Below are positions 31,573 through 41,178 of a stretch of DNA of 64,000 bases, piece after piece (positions within the stretch are counted from its first letter, which is position 1; the number at the start of each line of letters is the position of its first letter). The notes below the pieces were generated by a model. That model saw only the letters and a program-made list of their open reading frames with translations. It made no database searches and was not told the DNA's origin. Source of the stretch: Cucumibacter marinus DSM 18995 (GTDB lineage Bacteria; Pseudomonadota; Alphaproteobacteria; Rhizobiales; Devosiaceae); contig NZ_KE386980.1 of NCBI RefSeq assembly GCF_000429865.1, forward strand, positions 63,079 through 127,078, given 5' to 3'. Made by a program: the position numbers and the translations under genes.

Positions 31573-33634
31573 GCAGTCCATCGGCTGCCGGGCCGAGTTT
31601 CCGCGACACAATCGCACTCACCCGCCCCCCGATATCGGCAATGCTGACCGGCTGATCTTCGTCAACGCGATGGGGATCGCACAAAGCCGTCCAGCCTGGA
31701 CTGTCTCCGGGGGAAGGGCCGATGACGCAGCCGATCGCCATATCGAGGCCGCGGGCATCTGAATTGGCGTAAACGAGGCGGCCCGGTACCGGGCGCCGGT
31801 CATCCTCGGCCGCGATCTCGTAGAACGCCGCATCCGGCCCGAAACGGCCACGCAGATAGGGCGGGAGCCCCGATCCTCCGGGTGCTCCGGATTGCTGCGC
31901 CGGCGTTTCATCCAACCGTTCCTGCGCGAGTGTCGTTTCGGGCAGAACCCTTTCTCGGGCGATCACTTCGATTGCCTCAGGGACAATCTCACCCAACACC
32001 ACGCGGGCCGCAGCTTCCATCATGCGCATGGGCTGGCTTTCGAGCCGCAATTGGTCGCGTTCGGCCCGCGCCGCTCCACCCAGAAACCGCGCGACAGATT
32101 CCAAAGCGCCGGTTTCCGCCGTTTCGACAGGCAAGGTCAAGACGCTGCCAGATTCGAAAAAACCAGGCTGCTCTCCTTCCCTGACCGGCGCGAATGCCGG
32201 CCAACTGCCATCGGTGCTCTCGAAGGCCGGATCGATCCGCTTGTCCTTGATCCGCCCGCCCTTTTCACCGAGCAGGGTCCCAACGGCCTGCTCACCGCTG
32301 GCGAGGCAGGCGCTGAGGCTTTGATAACCGGCCGCCTCGCCGCACGCGGCCATGCCGCCTTCGCGTGGCAGAGGCACCAGAATCTGACGATCTACTTCCC
32401 AATGCACCCGTCCGCCGGACTGGACCCACAAATCGAGCGCAGGCTGGGTGCCTGCGGAGACGACCAAAGCCTCCGGCGTCGTGGTCTGTTCGCGCCGATT
32501 GGCAGGCGCCATCTCGGAAATGCTTTCCACTTCGAGCGGGCCGTCGAGACCCTGGGGACGACGGATCGCGGACAAGCCCCGGCCATAAGAAAGGCGAATA
32601 CCGTATGCCTTGGCGAAGGCGATGTGGCGTGAGGCCGGGTCCGGGCGGGTGTCCATGATGCGCGAGACCCTGACGCCGGCATCCGAAAGCTGGACCGCGA
32701 GCCGATAGGCGGCGCTGGTGGCAACAGCGAACTCGGTGTCGCTGCCGTACCAGATGCCGAAGCGCCGGGCCAACTGCCAGGCAAACCGGGCGGAAAGGAC
32801 GCCTGCAGAACGGTTACCCGCAATCAGCGGCAGGCGCTCGGCCCCGCCCGTCGCAAGGACGATCTTCGGCGCCGTGATGATGTGCCGGACGACGGACAGC
32901 GTTGCATCTTCCTCAAGGCGTGTTTCCAGCGCCACAAGCCGGCTTTCACCGATCTGAATAACGTCAGTGCCGGTCAGGAGCCGTACACCGTCCAGGGTTT
33001 CAAGCTCGGCTGTGAGAGCTGCTATGGCTTCCAACGGACCCTGTTCGCCGTCGACCTTGCCATAAAAGTCCGCAACGCCGCCCAGTTCGCGATCGCGTTC
33101 GATGAGGCACGTGTTCAGGCCTCTTCTGGCAGCTGCCCGCGCTGCCGCAAGACCGGCAGCCCCCCCACCGACGACGACGAGGTCATAACCGCTGGATTCG
33201 GTGCGGGAAAAGCGTCCGACCTGATCCGAAAGCACGGCGCGACCGTCGACGATTTGCCCGAGAGAACGCAGGCCGCTTGTCTGCTTCTTGCGCTGCCAGA
33301 AAGGGCGCTGCACCTTCGGGATGGGGGCGGGGAGGCGGTATTCGGCGCCATCCCGGGCCGGGCAAACCCAGGCTGGGACGCGGCAGGCCTGCTCGTCGCC
33401 CGCGCCGCCGTTGAGAAGAATGTAAAAAGGGCTCTCCGGCCCGATCTGCAGGTCGTGTCCGTCAAATGTGCCAAGGCTGAGATAGCCGGAAGCCATGACA
33501 GCCGACATCACCGTGTCGCCTGCATAGCCTTCGATCTCTGTCCCCGAAAGCGTGAACTTCAGCTTGCGGGACCTGTTGATCGCAGTACCGGCGAGCTTGT
33601 GATCGCCGGTCTCGGGCAGACGAAAGCGCGTCAT
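31544..33634 (-). CDS. Sarcosine-oxidase-alpha-like flavoprotein lacking the GcvT domain
   Basis: From the ATG at 33634 the product has 696 residues. Residues about 15-110 resemble the N-terminal ferredoxin-like domain of sarcosine oxidase alpha (RSRKLKFTLSGTEIEGYAGDTVMSAVMASG). Residues about 150-500 form a two-dinucleotide-binding domain, with YDLVVVGGGAAGLAAARAAARRG as the FAD site and IVLATGGAERLPL. The folate-binding aminomethyltransferase domain of the real alpha subunit (about 1000 residues) is missing. The substrate is unknown. It overlaps the upstream flavoprotein-like gene by four bases (ATGA), suggesting a two-subunit enzyme. Confidence 0.68.
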   Translation of the reverse strand: MTRFRLPETGDHKLAGTAINRSRKLKFTLSGTEIEGYAGDTVMSAVMASGYLSLGTFDGHDLQIGPESPFYILLNGGAGDEQACRVPAWVCPARDGAEYRLPAPIPKVQRPFWQRKKQTSGLRSLGQIVDGRAVLSDQVGRFSRTESSGYDLVVVGGGAAGLAAARAAARRGLNTCLIERDRELGGVADFYGKVDGEQGPLEAIAALTAELETLDGVRLLTGTDVIQIGESRLVALETRLEEDATLSVVRHIITAPKIVLATGGAERLPLIAGNRSAGVLSARFAWQLARRFGIWYGSDTEFAVATSAAYRLAVQLSDAGVRVSRIMDTRPDPASRHIAFAKAYGIRLSYGRGLSAIRRPQGLDGPLEVESISEMAPANRREQTTTPEALVVSAGTQPALDLWVQSGGRVHWEVDRQILVPLPREGGMAACGEAAGYQSLSACLASGEQAVGTLLGEKGGRIKDKRIDPAFESTDGSWPAFAPVREGEQPGFFESGSVLTLPVETAETGALESVARFLGGAARAERDQLRLESQPMRMMEAAARVVLGEIVPEAIEVIARERVLPETTLAQERLDETPAQQSGAPGGSGLPPYLRGRFGPDAAFYEIAAEDDRRPVPGRLVYANSDARGLDMAIGCVIGPSPGDSPGWTALCDPHRVDEDQPVSIADIGGRVSAIVSRKLGPAADGLPSEPYGDEE

Positions 33635-34722
33635 ACTGTTGCCTCGCTGTCCCAAAGCGCACCGATCTCCGCAACCGTGCTGGTGAAGGGATCCCGGAAA
33701 GGGGTGCGGGCGCGCCAGAATTCCTGCTCGATGTCACTTGCCTCGCCGGCGATCAGGCGGGCGAGGGAAGGGGCAAGGAAAAATGCGCCCGTCCCGAGGC
33801 CGGCCAGAAGCCAGTGCCGGATTGCGCGCCCCTTGCCCGCGATCGGAGCGGCATCCGCAGTGACCAGCCGCTCAAAGCGCCCGCGGCCCGCGATCTTGAG
33901 TTCGGCCAGCCCGGGCATGGCGTCGAGCAGGGTCCGCGCGGCCTCTTCCCGGTCTCCCCTGACAACACAGGCGATCGCCAAGTCGGGGCGCTGCTGCAGC
34001 GCGATCCGGTCGTCGAGCCAGACGGGGATCTGTTGGGGCAGGCGAACGGCGCCCGGCTCCAGCAGGTAGGCGGTGAAGACCTGTTTGCGCAAGGCTTGTG
34101 AAGTGTCCTCTGGCGACGCGTGGCGCAGCATCATCGCCCCACCCGCGAGCACTGCATCATCGCTGGTGATCCTGTCTTCGCCTCGGGCGATGCGGACGCC
34201 GCCATCTCGCACAAAATTGATCGAATCAACGGTGCCGAGGCTGAGCTGTTCCAATCCCAACCGCTGGTGCCAGTCATCCATTCTCGATCGCATCGCCAGC
34301 CTGTCGACGAAATCGACATCGCGGAAGATGAGGCCCGCCTGGTGGTTCCCGGCAAAATCGGCCGGCACCCCGACAAGCGGTTCTGCCGCTTTGCGCACGG
34401 TTTCGGCCAGTGCCTGCACGTGGCCCAGCGCTGCTTTGTCGCCGAGCCGCAATGCAATATCGAGGCGGGTCAGACCGCCTTGAGCCTTGGCGGTCCTGAG
34501 CCTTTTGCGGCTTTCTGTGGCCCCTTCGGTGAGCAGGCGCCACATCCCGGGCCGGGCATAAGCGCCGGCCGCGGCATCAAACCGTCGCGCCAGCCTGCGG
34601 CGGTTCGCCGGATTGTGTATGAGGATCACTTTGCGCGAATGGTCTTCATGCAGCAGCGCTGCTAGAAACAGCGCGAACGGATCGGACCCCAAAACCGCCA
34701 AATCGTAATGCTGGGAAGTCAT
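33631..34722 (-). CDS. Putative FAD-dependent oxidoreductase partner, degenerate Rossmann motif
   Basis: The 363-residue product opens with YDLAVLGSDPFALFLAALLH, a dinucleotide-fold beta-alpha-beta where the usual GxGxxG is replaced by GSDPFA. A C-terminal TADAAPIAGKGRAIRHWLLAGLGTGAFFLAPSLARLIAG resembles the final FAD-contact segment of the DAO/glycine oxidase family. It is coupled to the next gene by an ATGA overlap. Together they look like a diverged heteromeric amine oxidase; FAD binding by this subunit is uncertain. Confidence 0.55.
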   Translation of the reverse strand: MTSQHYDLAVLGSDPFALFLAALLHEDHSRKVILIHNPANRRRLARRFDAAAGAYARPGMWRLLTEGATESRKRLRTAKAQGGLTRLDIALRLGDKAALGHVQALAETVRKAAEPLVGVPADFAGNHQAGLIFRDVDFVDRLAMRSRMDDWHQRLGLEQLSLGTVDSINFVRDGGVRIARGEDRITSDDAVLAGGAMMLRHASPEDTSQALRKQVFTAYLLEPGAVRLPQQIPVWLDDRIALQQRPDLAIACVVRGDREEAARTLLDAMPGLAELKIAGRGRFERLVTADAAPIAGKGRAIRHWLLAGLGTGAFFLAPSLARLIAGEASDIEQEFWRARTPFRDPFTSTVAEIGALWDSEATV

Positions 34723-34888
34723 GGGTGTGCGGTCCTGGTGTGCGACTGGTCAAACGGAATCGGGCGCAGGTTACCCTGAAATGGATTGAACCGGCGGCAA
34801 AACAACATGTTAAGACCCGCATTGACAGATTTCGAGTTTCATTTCGACGGTCCGGTTTGCCGGATCCGCGGGGATTGGTGACGCGCCG

Positions 34889-36055
34889 ATGATGTTCTGG
34901 GTGATTGCGGCCGCATTGGGCTTGGCCTGTTGTGCGGTGTTGGCGCTGGCTTTTCTGAGGGCGCCGGCACGTCTTGCCGGGTCCAATGACGAACAGCGCG
35001 GTGACGTCGCCATTTACAAGGCGCAGCTAACCGAACTCGACCGCGACCTCGAGGCGGGTGCCATTTCTGAGGAGGAAGCGGAGGCGGCCCGGGCCGAATT
35101 GGGCCGGGAATTGCTGCGCAATCGCGACCGCGCGCCGGATGCCGCTGCGCCGGGCAGGGCATCCAAGGCCATCGGCATCGCGATGATCCCTTTGGTCCTG
35201 GTGATTGCCGGTGTGACATATGCAGTCATCGGCAGCCCCGAAACGCCGGATCTGCCGATTTCGGAACGGCCGGAAGTGCGCCAGCGCGCCGAGCTGCTCG
35301 CCGCCGTATCACAGGCGGAGCAGCGTCTGGTGCAGACCCCCGACGATGTTCGCGGATGGCAGGTGCTGGGTCCCATCTATATGCGGCTCGAGCGCTATGA
35401 AGATGCGGCAAATGCTTTCGCCAAGGTGCTGTCCCTGACCGAACCGACTGCCGACATGGAAACCAACCTCGCCGAAGCGCTGATGTTCGCTGATGAAGGC
35501 CGGGCCAGCGCCGACGTATTGACCCTTTTGCGCAGCGCCGCATCGCGCGATCCCGATCATGCCCGCTCCCGTTTCTATCTCGCGGGCGAGGCGACGCGCA
35601 CTGGCCAGTTTGATGAAGCGATTGCTCTCTGGCAGCAGGTTCTCGACAAATCGCCTGCAGATGCACCATGGCTTGAGATCGCAAGAGCGGGTCTCGCCTT
35701 CGCCGAGCAGCAAAAAACAGCCGGCAGCGCTGCACCTCCCCTGGTGGATGCACCGCCCGGCCTGGCAGAAGACATTGCCGGCCTTGAGGCTGAAGACCGT
35801 CAGGCCGCCATTCGGTCGATGGTCGAAGGGTTGACGGAGCGCCTTGCCAGCGACGGGGGGACACCGCAAGAATGGGCTCGCCTCATTCGGTCGCGGATGG
35901 TTCTCGGCGAACCAGACCTCGCCCGCGAGGCACTGGATAACGGTCTTGAGGCCCTCGACGACCAGCAGGACCGCGACCAGCTCCTCGCGTTGGCCGAAGA
36001 GATCGGCCTAGCATCGGACGATCAGACGCCACCCGCACCGGAACAAGAGCAATAG
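34889..36055 (+). CDS. ccmI: Cytochrome c maturation protein CcmI (CycH)
   Basis: The 388-residue product has two N-terminal membrane helices (residues 2-23 and about 92-112) flanking a cytoplasmic leucine-zipper-like loop. A periplasmic TPR region follows (VRGWQVLGPIYMRLERYEDAANAFAKVL and later repeats). CcmI holds apocytochrome c for heme ligation. It is the first gene of ccmIEFH, matching rhizobial cycHJKL. Confidence 0.9.
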   Translation: MMFWVIAAALGLACCAVLALAFLRAPARLAGSNDEQRGDVAIYKAQLTELDRDLEAGAISEEEAEAARAELGRELLRNRDRAPDAAAPGRASKAIGIAMIPLVLVIAGVTYAVIGSPETPDLPISERPEVRQRAELLAAVSQAEQRLVQTPDDVRGWQVLGPIYMRLERYEDAANAFAKVLSLTEPTADMETNLAEALMFADEGRASADVLTLLRSAASRDPDHARSRFYLAGEATRTGQFDEAIALWQQVLDKSPADAPWLEIARAGLAFAEQQKTAGSAAPPLVDAPPGLAEDIAGLEAEDRQAAIRSMVEGLTERLASDGGTPQEWARLIRSRMVLGEPDLAREALDNGLEALDDQQDRDQLLALAEEIGLASDDQTPPAPEQEQ

Positions 36056-36067
36056 TCGGAGAGCAAT

Positions 36068-36553
36068 TTGGCCAAACTCACCCGGAAGCAGAAACGACTG
36101 GTGATCATCGGCGGCCTTGCGGTTGTCGTTGCTATTGCCGCGGGCTTCATTCTGACCGCGCTGCGCGACCAGATCATCTATTTCTACTCACCGACCGAAT
36201 TGCTTGAGCGCGACATCGCAGCAGGCCAGCCGGTACGGATTGGCGGCCTGGTCAAGGACGGGTCCTGTGCCCGCACGGCCGAGGCCCTGAGTTTTGTTGT
36301 GACAGACGGCGCCAACGAGACCAAGGTCGCCTATAATGGCATCACGCCGGATCTGTTCCGCGAGGGGCAGGGCGTCATCGCCGAAGGCAGTCTCAATGCC
36401 GGTGGCGAGTTCGAGGCGACAACGATCCTCGCCAAGCACGACGAGAACTATATGCCCAAGGAAGTCGCCGACGCCTTGCGCGAACAGGGAGAGTGGTATG
36501 GCGAGGGCGAACAGCCCGCTGCTCCGCCGGCCGCTGAGAACGCATGTCGATAG
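36068..36553 (+). CDS. ccmE: Heme chaperone CcmE (CycJ)
   Basis: The 161-residue product starts at a TTG with GGAG upstream. One membrane anchor (VIIGGLAVVVAIAAGFILTAL) is followed by the OB-fold domain. The heme-binding His124 and Tyr128 are in KHDENYMP. It carries heme to the CcmF/H ligation machinery. Its stop lies ten bases inside the ccmF gene. Confidence 0.92.
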   Translation: MAKLTRKQKRLVIIGGLAVVVAIAAGFILTALRDQIIYFYSPTELLERDIAAGQPVRIGGLVKDGSCARTAEALSFVVTDGANETKVAYNGITPDLFREGQGVIAEGSLNAGGEFEATTILAKHDENYMPKEVADALREQGEWYGEGEQPAAPPAAENACR

Positions 36554-38520
36554 AACTCGGCCATTTCGCCCTAATTCTCGCGCTGGCTATTGCCGTGGCG
36601 CAGACCATTCTGTCTTTTGTCGCCTGGCGTAATCCGTCAGAAGGCACCGTTGCCTTTGTCCGGCAGGCATCGCTCCTGCAGTTCCTGCTCGTCGGTGCTG
36701 CGTTCGCCACGCTGATCGTGGCGTTCGAGGCCTCTGATTTCTCCCTCAAGCTGGCCTACGAGAATTCTCACACGCTTCAGCCGGCGCTCTACAAGTTCAC
36801 CGCCGTCTGGGGAAACCACGAAGGCTCCATGCTCTTATGGGTGCTGATCCTGGTGGCCTTCGGCGCAGCGGTCGCCGCGTTTGGCAATCAGCTCACGGCG
36901 CAATTGCGCGTGCTGGTCCTCGGGTTCCAAGGGCTCCTCAACGTCGCCTTTATCGGTTTCTCGCTATTCACTTCCAATCCGTTCGAGCGGTTGGTACCTG
37001 CCCCGCTTGAAGGCAGCGATCTCAATCCGATCCTTCAGGATATCGGCCTCGCGATCCATCCGCCGATGCTCTACATCGGCTATGTCGGTTTCTCGGTCTG
37101 CTTTTCTTTCGCCATGGCGGCGCTCGTATCCGGCAAGATCGACGCCGCATGGGCGCGCTGGGTCCGGCCCTGGACCCTGTTCTCCTGGACCTTCCTGACC
37201 CTTGGCATCGCCATGGGCTCCTACTGGGCCTATTACGAGCTTGGCTGGGGCGGCTGGTGGTTCTGGGATCCGACCGAAAATGCCAGCTTCATGCCCTGGC
37301 TGGCGGGCACGGCCCTTCTGCATTCCGCGTTGGTGATGGAAAAGCGCAACGCGCTCAAGATCTGGACGATCCTTCTCGCCATCATCACCTTTTCCCTGAG
37401 CCTTTTGGGCACCTTCCTGGTGCGCTCGGGTATCCTGACCTCAGTCCATTCCTTCGCTTCCGATCCGACGCGCGGGCTCGTCATTCTTGGCATTCTGGCC
37501 GTTGTGATTGGCGGGGCCTTCTCGCTGTTTGCCTTCCGCGCGCCGTCCCTGCGCGCTGGCGGGTTGTTTTCGCCGGTCAGCCGCGAGGGCGCGTTGATCG
37601 TGAACAATCTATTCCTCGCTTCCGCCACCGGCGCGGTGCTGGTCGGCACGCTCTATCCCTTGCTGCTCGATGCGGCCACGGGCGCGCGGATATCTGTCGG
37701 GCCTCCGTTTTTCAACCTCACCTTTGGCGGGCTCATGGTGCCGCTTCTGCTGGTACTGCCCTTCGGTCCGTTCCTGCCCTGGAAGCGCGCCGACCTGCTG
37801 GCGGTTAGCCAGCGCCTGATGGCGGCCATGATAGCGGCGGTGCTGATCACCGTCGCCTGGTCCGCCGTGCTGTGGCAGGGGCCAAGCATGGCGCCGATCG
37901 GCTTTTTGCTGGGGTTCTGGGTGATGGTCGGCTCGATTGCCGATCTCGTCGAACGGGGAAAGATCGGCAAGGTGCCCTTTGCCAAGAGCATTGCTCGGCT
38001 CAAGGGCCTGCCGCGTTCGGTCTGGTCCACGGCCTTGGCGCATTTCGGGCTGGGCGTCGCGGTCATTGGCATCGTCACCGTCTCGGTCTACGAGACCGAA
38101 CTGGTCACGACCCTTGAACCGGGTCAGGAAGCCACCCTTTCCGGCTACACCGTTCGTTTTGTCGAAGAAGTCGATCTGCCCGGTCCGAACTACCGGTCCG
38201 AACGGGTGAATCTGACGGTGACGAAGGGGACTGGTATCCGTGAGACTCATAGCGAGCGCCGGATCTTTGTCGCCAGCGGTCAGCCGACGACCGAGGCGGG
38301 CATCGAAACCTTCGGGCTTTCCCAGCTATACGTTTCCATGGGCGACCGCTCCGGGGCCGAAGGCCGCGTCATCCGCATCTGGTACAAGCCCTGGGTGTTG
38401 TTGATCTGGCTGGGGCCGGTAATCATGGGCTTTGCCGGTTTCCTGTCGCTCACGGACCGCCGGCTTCGCGTCGGCGTGCCGCGTCGGGCGACCAATCGCA
38501 CCGCAGGCGAGGCCGCCTGA
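36544..38520 (+). CDS. ccmF: Heme lyase component CcmF (CycK)
   Basis: The 658-residue polytopic protein has the WWD domain (ELGWGGWWFWDPTENASFMPW) that presents heme, conserved His residues (NHEGSMLLW near the start), and many membrane helices. It ligates heme to apocytochromes with CcmH and CcmI. It overlaps both neighbours. Confidence 0.95.
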   Translation: MSIELGHFALILALAIAVAQTILSFVAWRNPSEGTVAFVRQASLLQFLLVGAAFATLIVAFEASDFSLKLAYENSHTLQPALYKFTAVWGNHEGSMLLWVLILVAFGAAVAAFGNQLTAQLRVLVLGFQGLLNVAFIGFSLFTSNPFERLVPAPLEGSDLNPILQDIGLAIHPPMLYIGYVGFSVCFSFAMAALVSGKIDAAWARWVRPWTLFSWTFLTLGIAMGSYWAYYELGWGGWWFWDPTENASFMPWLAGTALLHSALVMEKRNALKIWTILLAIITFSLSLLGTFLVRSGILTSVHSFASDPTRGLVILGILAVVIGGAFSLFAFRAPSLRAGGLFSPVSREGALIVNNLFLASATGAVLVGTLYPLLLDAATGARISVGPPFFNLTFGGLMVPLLLVLPFGPFLPWKRADLLAVSQRLMAAMIAAVLITVAWSAVLWQGPSMAPIGFLLGFWVMVGSIADLVERGKIGKVPFAKSIARLKGLPRSVWSTALAHFGLGVAVIGIVTVSVYETELVTTLEPGQEATLSGYTVRFVEEVDLPGPNYRSERVNLTVTKGTGIRETHSERRIFVASGQPTTEAGIETFGLSQLYVSMGDRSGAEGRVIRIWYKPWVLLIWLGPVIMGFAGFLSLTDRRLRVGVPRRATNRTAGEAA

Positions 38521-39014
38521 TGCGCAGGTTTGCCCTGATCCTGTTGGTGATGGTTGCGCTGGTCACGCCTGTTCTGGCCGTTCAGCCCGACGAGATGCTG
38601 GACGATCCGGTGCTCGAACAGCGCGCCCGCGAGATCTCTTCCGGGCTGAGATGCCTTGTGTGCCAGAACCAGTCTATCGATGACAGCGATGCCGATCTGG
38701 CGCGCGATCTCCGCCTGTTGGTGCGGGAACGGCTGGTTGAGGGCGACACGAATAAGGAAGTCGTCGATTATGTCGTCGACCGCTATGGTGAATTCGTTCT
38801 GCTTCGGCCGGTTTTCGATATGCGCACGCTGGCACTGTGGCTGGCGGCGCCGGTCCTGTTTCTCGTCGGCGTCATCGCGGTCCTGATCCGCTCCCGCCGG
38901 CGCAAACAGCGTACGGGCAGCGAACTGACCGCCGACGAACAGGCTGCCATCGACGCCATGCTGAGTGACGGAGGACCCGATGCCGACCTCACAACCCCGC
39001 CCCGAAAAGATTGA
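38520..39014 (+). CDS. ccmH: Cytochrome c maturation protein CcmH (CycL)
   Basis: The 164-residue product has a signal peptide, a redox pair in RCLVCQNQSI (Cys45 and Cys48) and a C-terminal membrane helix (LALWLAAPVLFLVGVIAVLI). It keeps apocytochrome cysteines reduced. CcmG, the thioredoxin-like partner, is not in this operon, as in rhizobia. The next gene overlaps its last 35 bases. Confidence 0.93.
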   Translation: MRRFALILLVMVALVTPVLAVQPDEMLDDPVLEQRAREISSGLRCLVCQNQSIDDSDADLARDLRLLVRERLVEGDTNKEVVDYVVDRYGEFVLLRPVFDMRTLALWLAAPVLFLVGVIAVLIRSRRRKQRTGSELTADEQAAIDAMLSDGGPDADLTTPPRKD

Positions 39015-40209
39015 GTTCGAGGGTGCAGCCGGGCATGCGCTGGCGGCGGCCATCGATTGGCCTGCGGGCCGAACCCGTGCATTCGCGATCTTTGCCCATT
39101 GTTTCACCTGCTCGAAGGACGTCTTCGCTGCCCGCCGCGTGGCCCACGCCCTGACCGCTCACGGTTTCGCGGTGCTGCGTTTCGACTTCACGGGTCTGGG
39201 GTCCTCGCAGGGCGACTTTTCGAACACCAATTTCTCTTCAAACGCCGCGGATATCGTTGCCGCCGCGGAGTGGCTGGCTCGCACATACGATGCGCCGCGC
39301 CTGCTGGTCGGGCATTCGCTGGGCGGTGCAGCAGTGCTCGCGGCGGCATCAGAGCTGCCCTCGATCGAAGCCGTAGCGACCATTGCCGCGCCATCGAGCG
39401 CCGATCATGTATTGAAGCATTTCGACCGCTCGCTCGACGCGATCCGCCAAAAGGGCGAGGCGACGGTCGACATTGCCGGTCGGCCTTTCATCATCAAGAA
39501 GCAATTCATCGAGGATGCTGAAGGCTCCCGGCTGACCGACCGTATTCATACCCTGCGCAAACCGCTTCTGATTCTGCATTCCCCGATCGATGCGATCGTG
39601 GGGATCGATAATGCGGAGGCCATCTTCAAGGCCGCCCATCACCCCAAGAGTTTTGTCTCCCTCGATCAAGCCGACCATCTGCTGTCCGACCATGCCGACG
39701 CCATTTATGCCGCGGACGTAATTGCGGCCTGGGCCTCCCGGTTTGTCCCGGCGGAAACCGAGGAACTGTCCGACGAAGGCCATGTCGTGATCGCGGAAAG
39801 CGGGGAGGGACCCTATCATCTCGAGATCAACGCCTCCGGCCATGCCCTGTCCGCCGACGAGCCCGAGGATGTTGGTGGCACCAATCGAGGGCCGACACCC
39901 TATGACCTGCTTTGCGCGGCGTTGGGCGCCTGCACCACAATCACGCTGCGCATGTACGCAAATCGCAAGGACCTGCCCGTCACCCATATCGAAACGCGGG
40001 TGGACCACGAAAAACGCCACGCTCAGGACAGTGAGGGCGCCGAAGACAATTCGACAAAGATCGATGTGTTCAGGCGCACTCTGATCATCGATGGCGATCT
40101 CACCGAAGATCAGCGCAACCGGATGGCGCAGATCGCCGACCTGTGTCCGGTCCACAAGACCCTTGAGCGCGCGTCAAAGGTCGAGACCGAGCTCGCGCCA
40201 CAACGCTGA
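38980..40209 (+). CDS. Bifunctional alpha/beta hydrolase - OsmC family protein
   Basis: From the ATG at 38980 (GGAGGA upstream) the product has 409 residues. Residues 1-250 are an alpha/beta hydrolase with the nucleophile elbow GHSLGG and a His in QADHLL. Residues about 265-405 are an OsmC domain with GPTPYDLLCAALGACTTITLRMYA and PVHKTL, which holds the peroxidatic Cys pair (Cys in GACTT and in LCPVHK). OsmC proteins reduce organic hydroperoxides. The fusion is a known arrangement; the hydrolase substrate is unknown. Confidence 0.88.
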   Translation: MPTSQPRPEKIEFEGAAGHALAAAIDWPAGRTRAFAIFAHCFTCSKDVFAARRVAHALTAHGFAVLRFDFTGLGSSQGDFSNTNFSSNAADIVAAAEWLARTYDAPRLLVGHSLGGAAVLAAASELPSIEAVATIAAPSSADHVLKHFDRSLDAIRQKGEATVDIAGRPFIIKKQFIEDAEGSRLTDRIHTLRKPLLILHSPIDAIVGIDNAEAIFKAAHHPKSFVSLDQADHLLSDHADAIYAADVIAAWASRFVPAETEELSDEGHVVIAESGEGPYHLEINASGHALSADEPEDVGGTNRGPTPYDLLCAALGACTTITLRMYANRKDLPVTHIETRVDHEKRHAQDSEGAEDNSTKIDVFRRTLIIDGDLTEDQRNRMAQIADLCPVHKTLERASKVETELAPQR

Positions 40210-40257
40210 GCCCCCAACCGACTTGCGTTTTTGAGCCGACGGGTCTAACCGCTCTTC

Positions 40258-41022
40258 ATGCCTGACTTCGCTGCGCTCCTTGCCCTGTCTGGTCTGGAGC
40301 CCTCCGTTATTATCATTCTCGCGGCAACCAGCTTTGTCGGATCTACCCTGACCGCCGCACTCGGGCTGGGTGGCGGTTCGCTGATGATCGCTGTCATGAG
40401 CATCTTCATGCCGGCAGCGATTGCGGTTCCTGTTCATGGCGGGGTGCTGCTCGGATCGAATGTCGGGCGTGCCTCGATCCTGCGTAACTTCATCGACTGG
40501 AGACTGGCGGGCTGGTTCGCGCTTGGCAGCGCCATTGGCGCGCCTATCGGCGGCCAGATTGTCAGCCTTTTGCCGGACGCGGCCTTCAAGGCCCTGATCG
40601 GGCTGTTCCTGCTCTATGTGGTGTGGGGGCCGAAGCCGAAGGTCCGCACCCACCGGCCCTGGCGTTCAGTCGGCGCAGGCGGGTTTACTGCCGCCATTGG
40701 CATGGTGGTCGGCGTTTCCGGTCCCCTCGTGATTGCTTTCCTCTCCCACCTCACCGACCGCCGCCAGATCGTGGCGACTCATGCACTTCTGATGAGCATT
40801 CAGAACACGCTCAAGGTGGCGACGTTCACCGCGCTCGGCTTCGCCTTCGGGCAATATCTGCCCTTGCTGGTCCTGCTCATCGCTTGCGGATTCGCTGGTA
40901 CGCTTGTCGGCACCCAGTTTCTTCACCGACTGCCCGAGCGGGCATTCCGTGTGCTGTTCCGTGTAGTGATCACCTTGATCGCTCTGGATTTGCTCAGGCG
41001 TTCCGCAGGTCTCGGCGTCTGA
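40258..41022 (+). CDS. TauE/SafE (TSUP) family membrane permease
   Basis: The 254-residue product has about eight membrane helices and the TSUP pattern: FVGSTLTAALGLGGGSLMI at the N-terminus and a repeated VGVSGPLVIAFL in the second half. TSUP members move sulfite, sulfonates or similar anions out of, or in some cases into, the cell. There is no sulfur gene beside it to suggest the substrate. Confidence 0.85.
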   Translation: MPDFAALLALSGLEPSVIIILAATSFVGSTLTAALGLGGGSLMIAVMSIFMPAAIAVPVHGGVLLGSNVGRASILRNFIDWRLAGWFALGSAIGAPIGGQIVSLLPDAAFKALIGLFLLYVVWGPKPKVRTHRPWRSVGAGGFTAAIGMVVGVSGPLVIAFLSHLTDRRQIVATHALLMSIQNTLKVATFTALGFAFGQYLPLLVLLIACGFAGTLVGTQFLHRLPERAFRVLFRVVITLIALDLLRRSAGLGV

Positions 41023-41058
41023 ACCGGTCATCCGCAAAAATGCAGCGATTAAAGAGGT

Positions 41059-41087
41059 TTGCCACAGTTCTGCCCGGAGCATTACGA
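41059..41087 (+). promoter_or_regulatory. Possible degP promoter
   Basis: TTGCCA (41059-41064) and TTACGA (41082-41087) are 17 bases apart. The match is moderate. The 156-base gap before degP needs a promoter, and this is the best candidate I can see. Confidence 0.3.
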
Positions 41088-41178
41088 AACTTTAATGTAG
41101 CTGAAATGATTGCGTAAGGCGCCGTTTGGCAAAAGGGCCGCATCGAATTCTCTTGTGACTGCTCCAAAGGAGAAGTGA

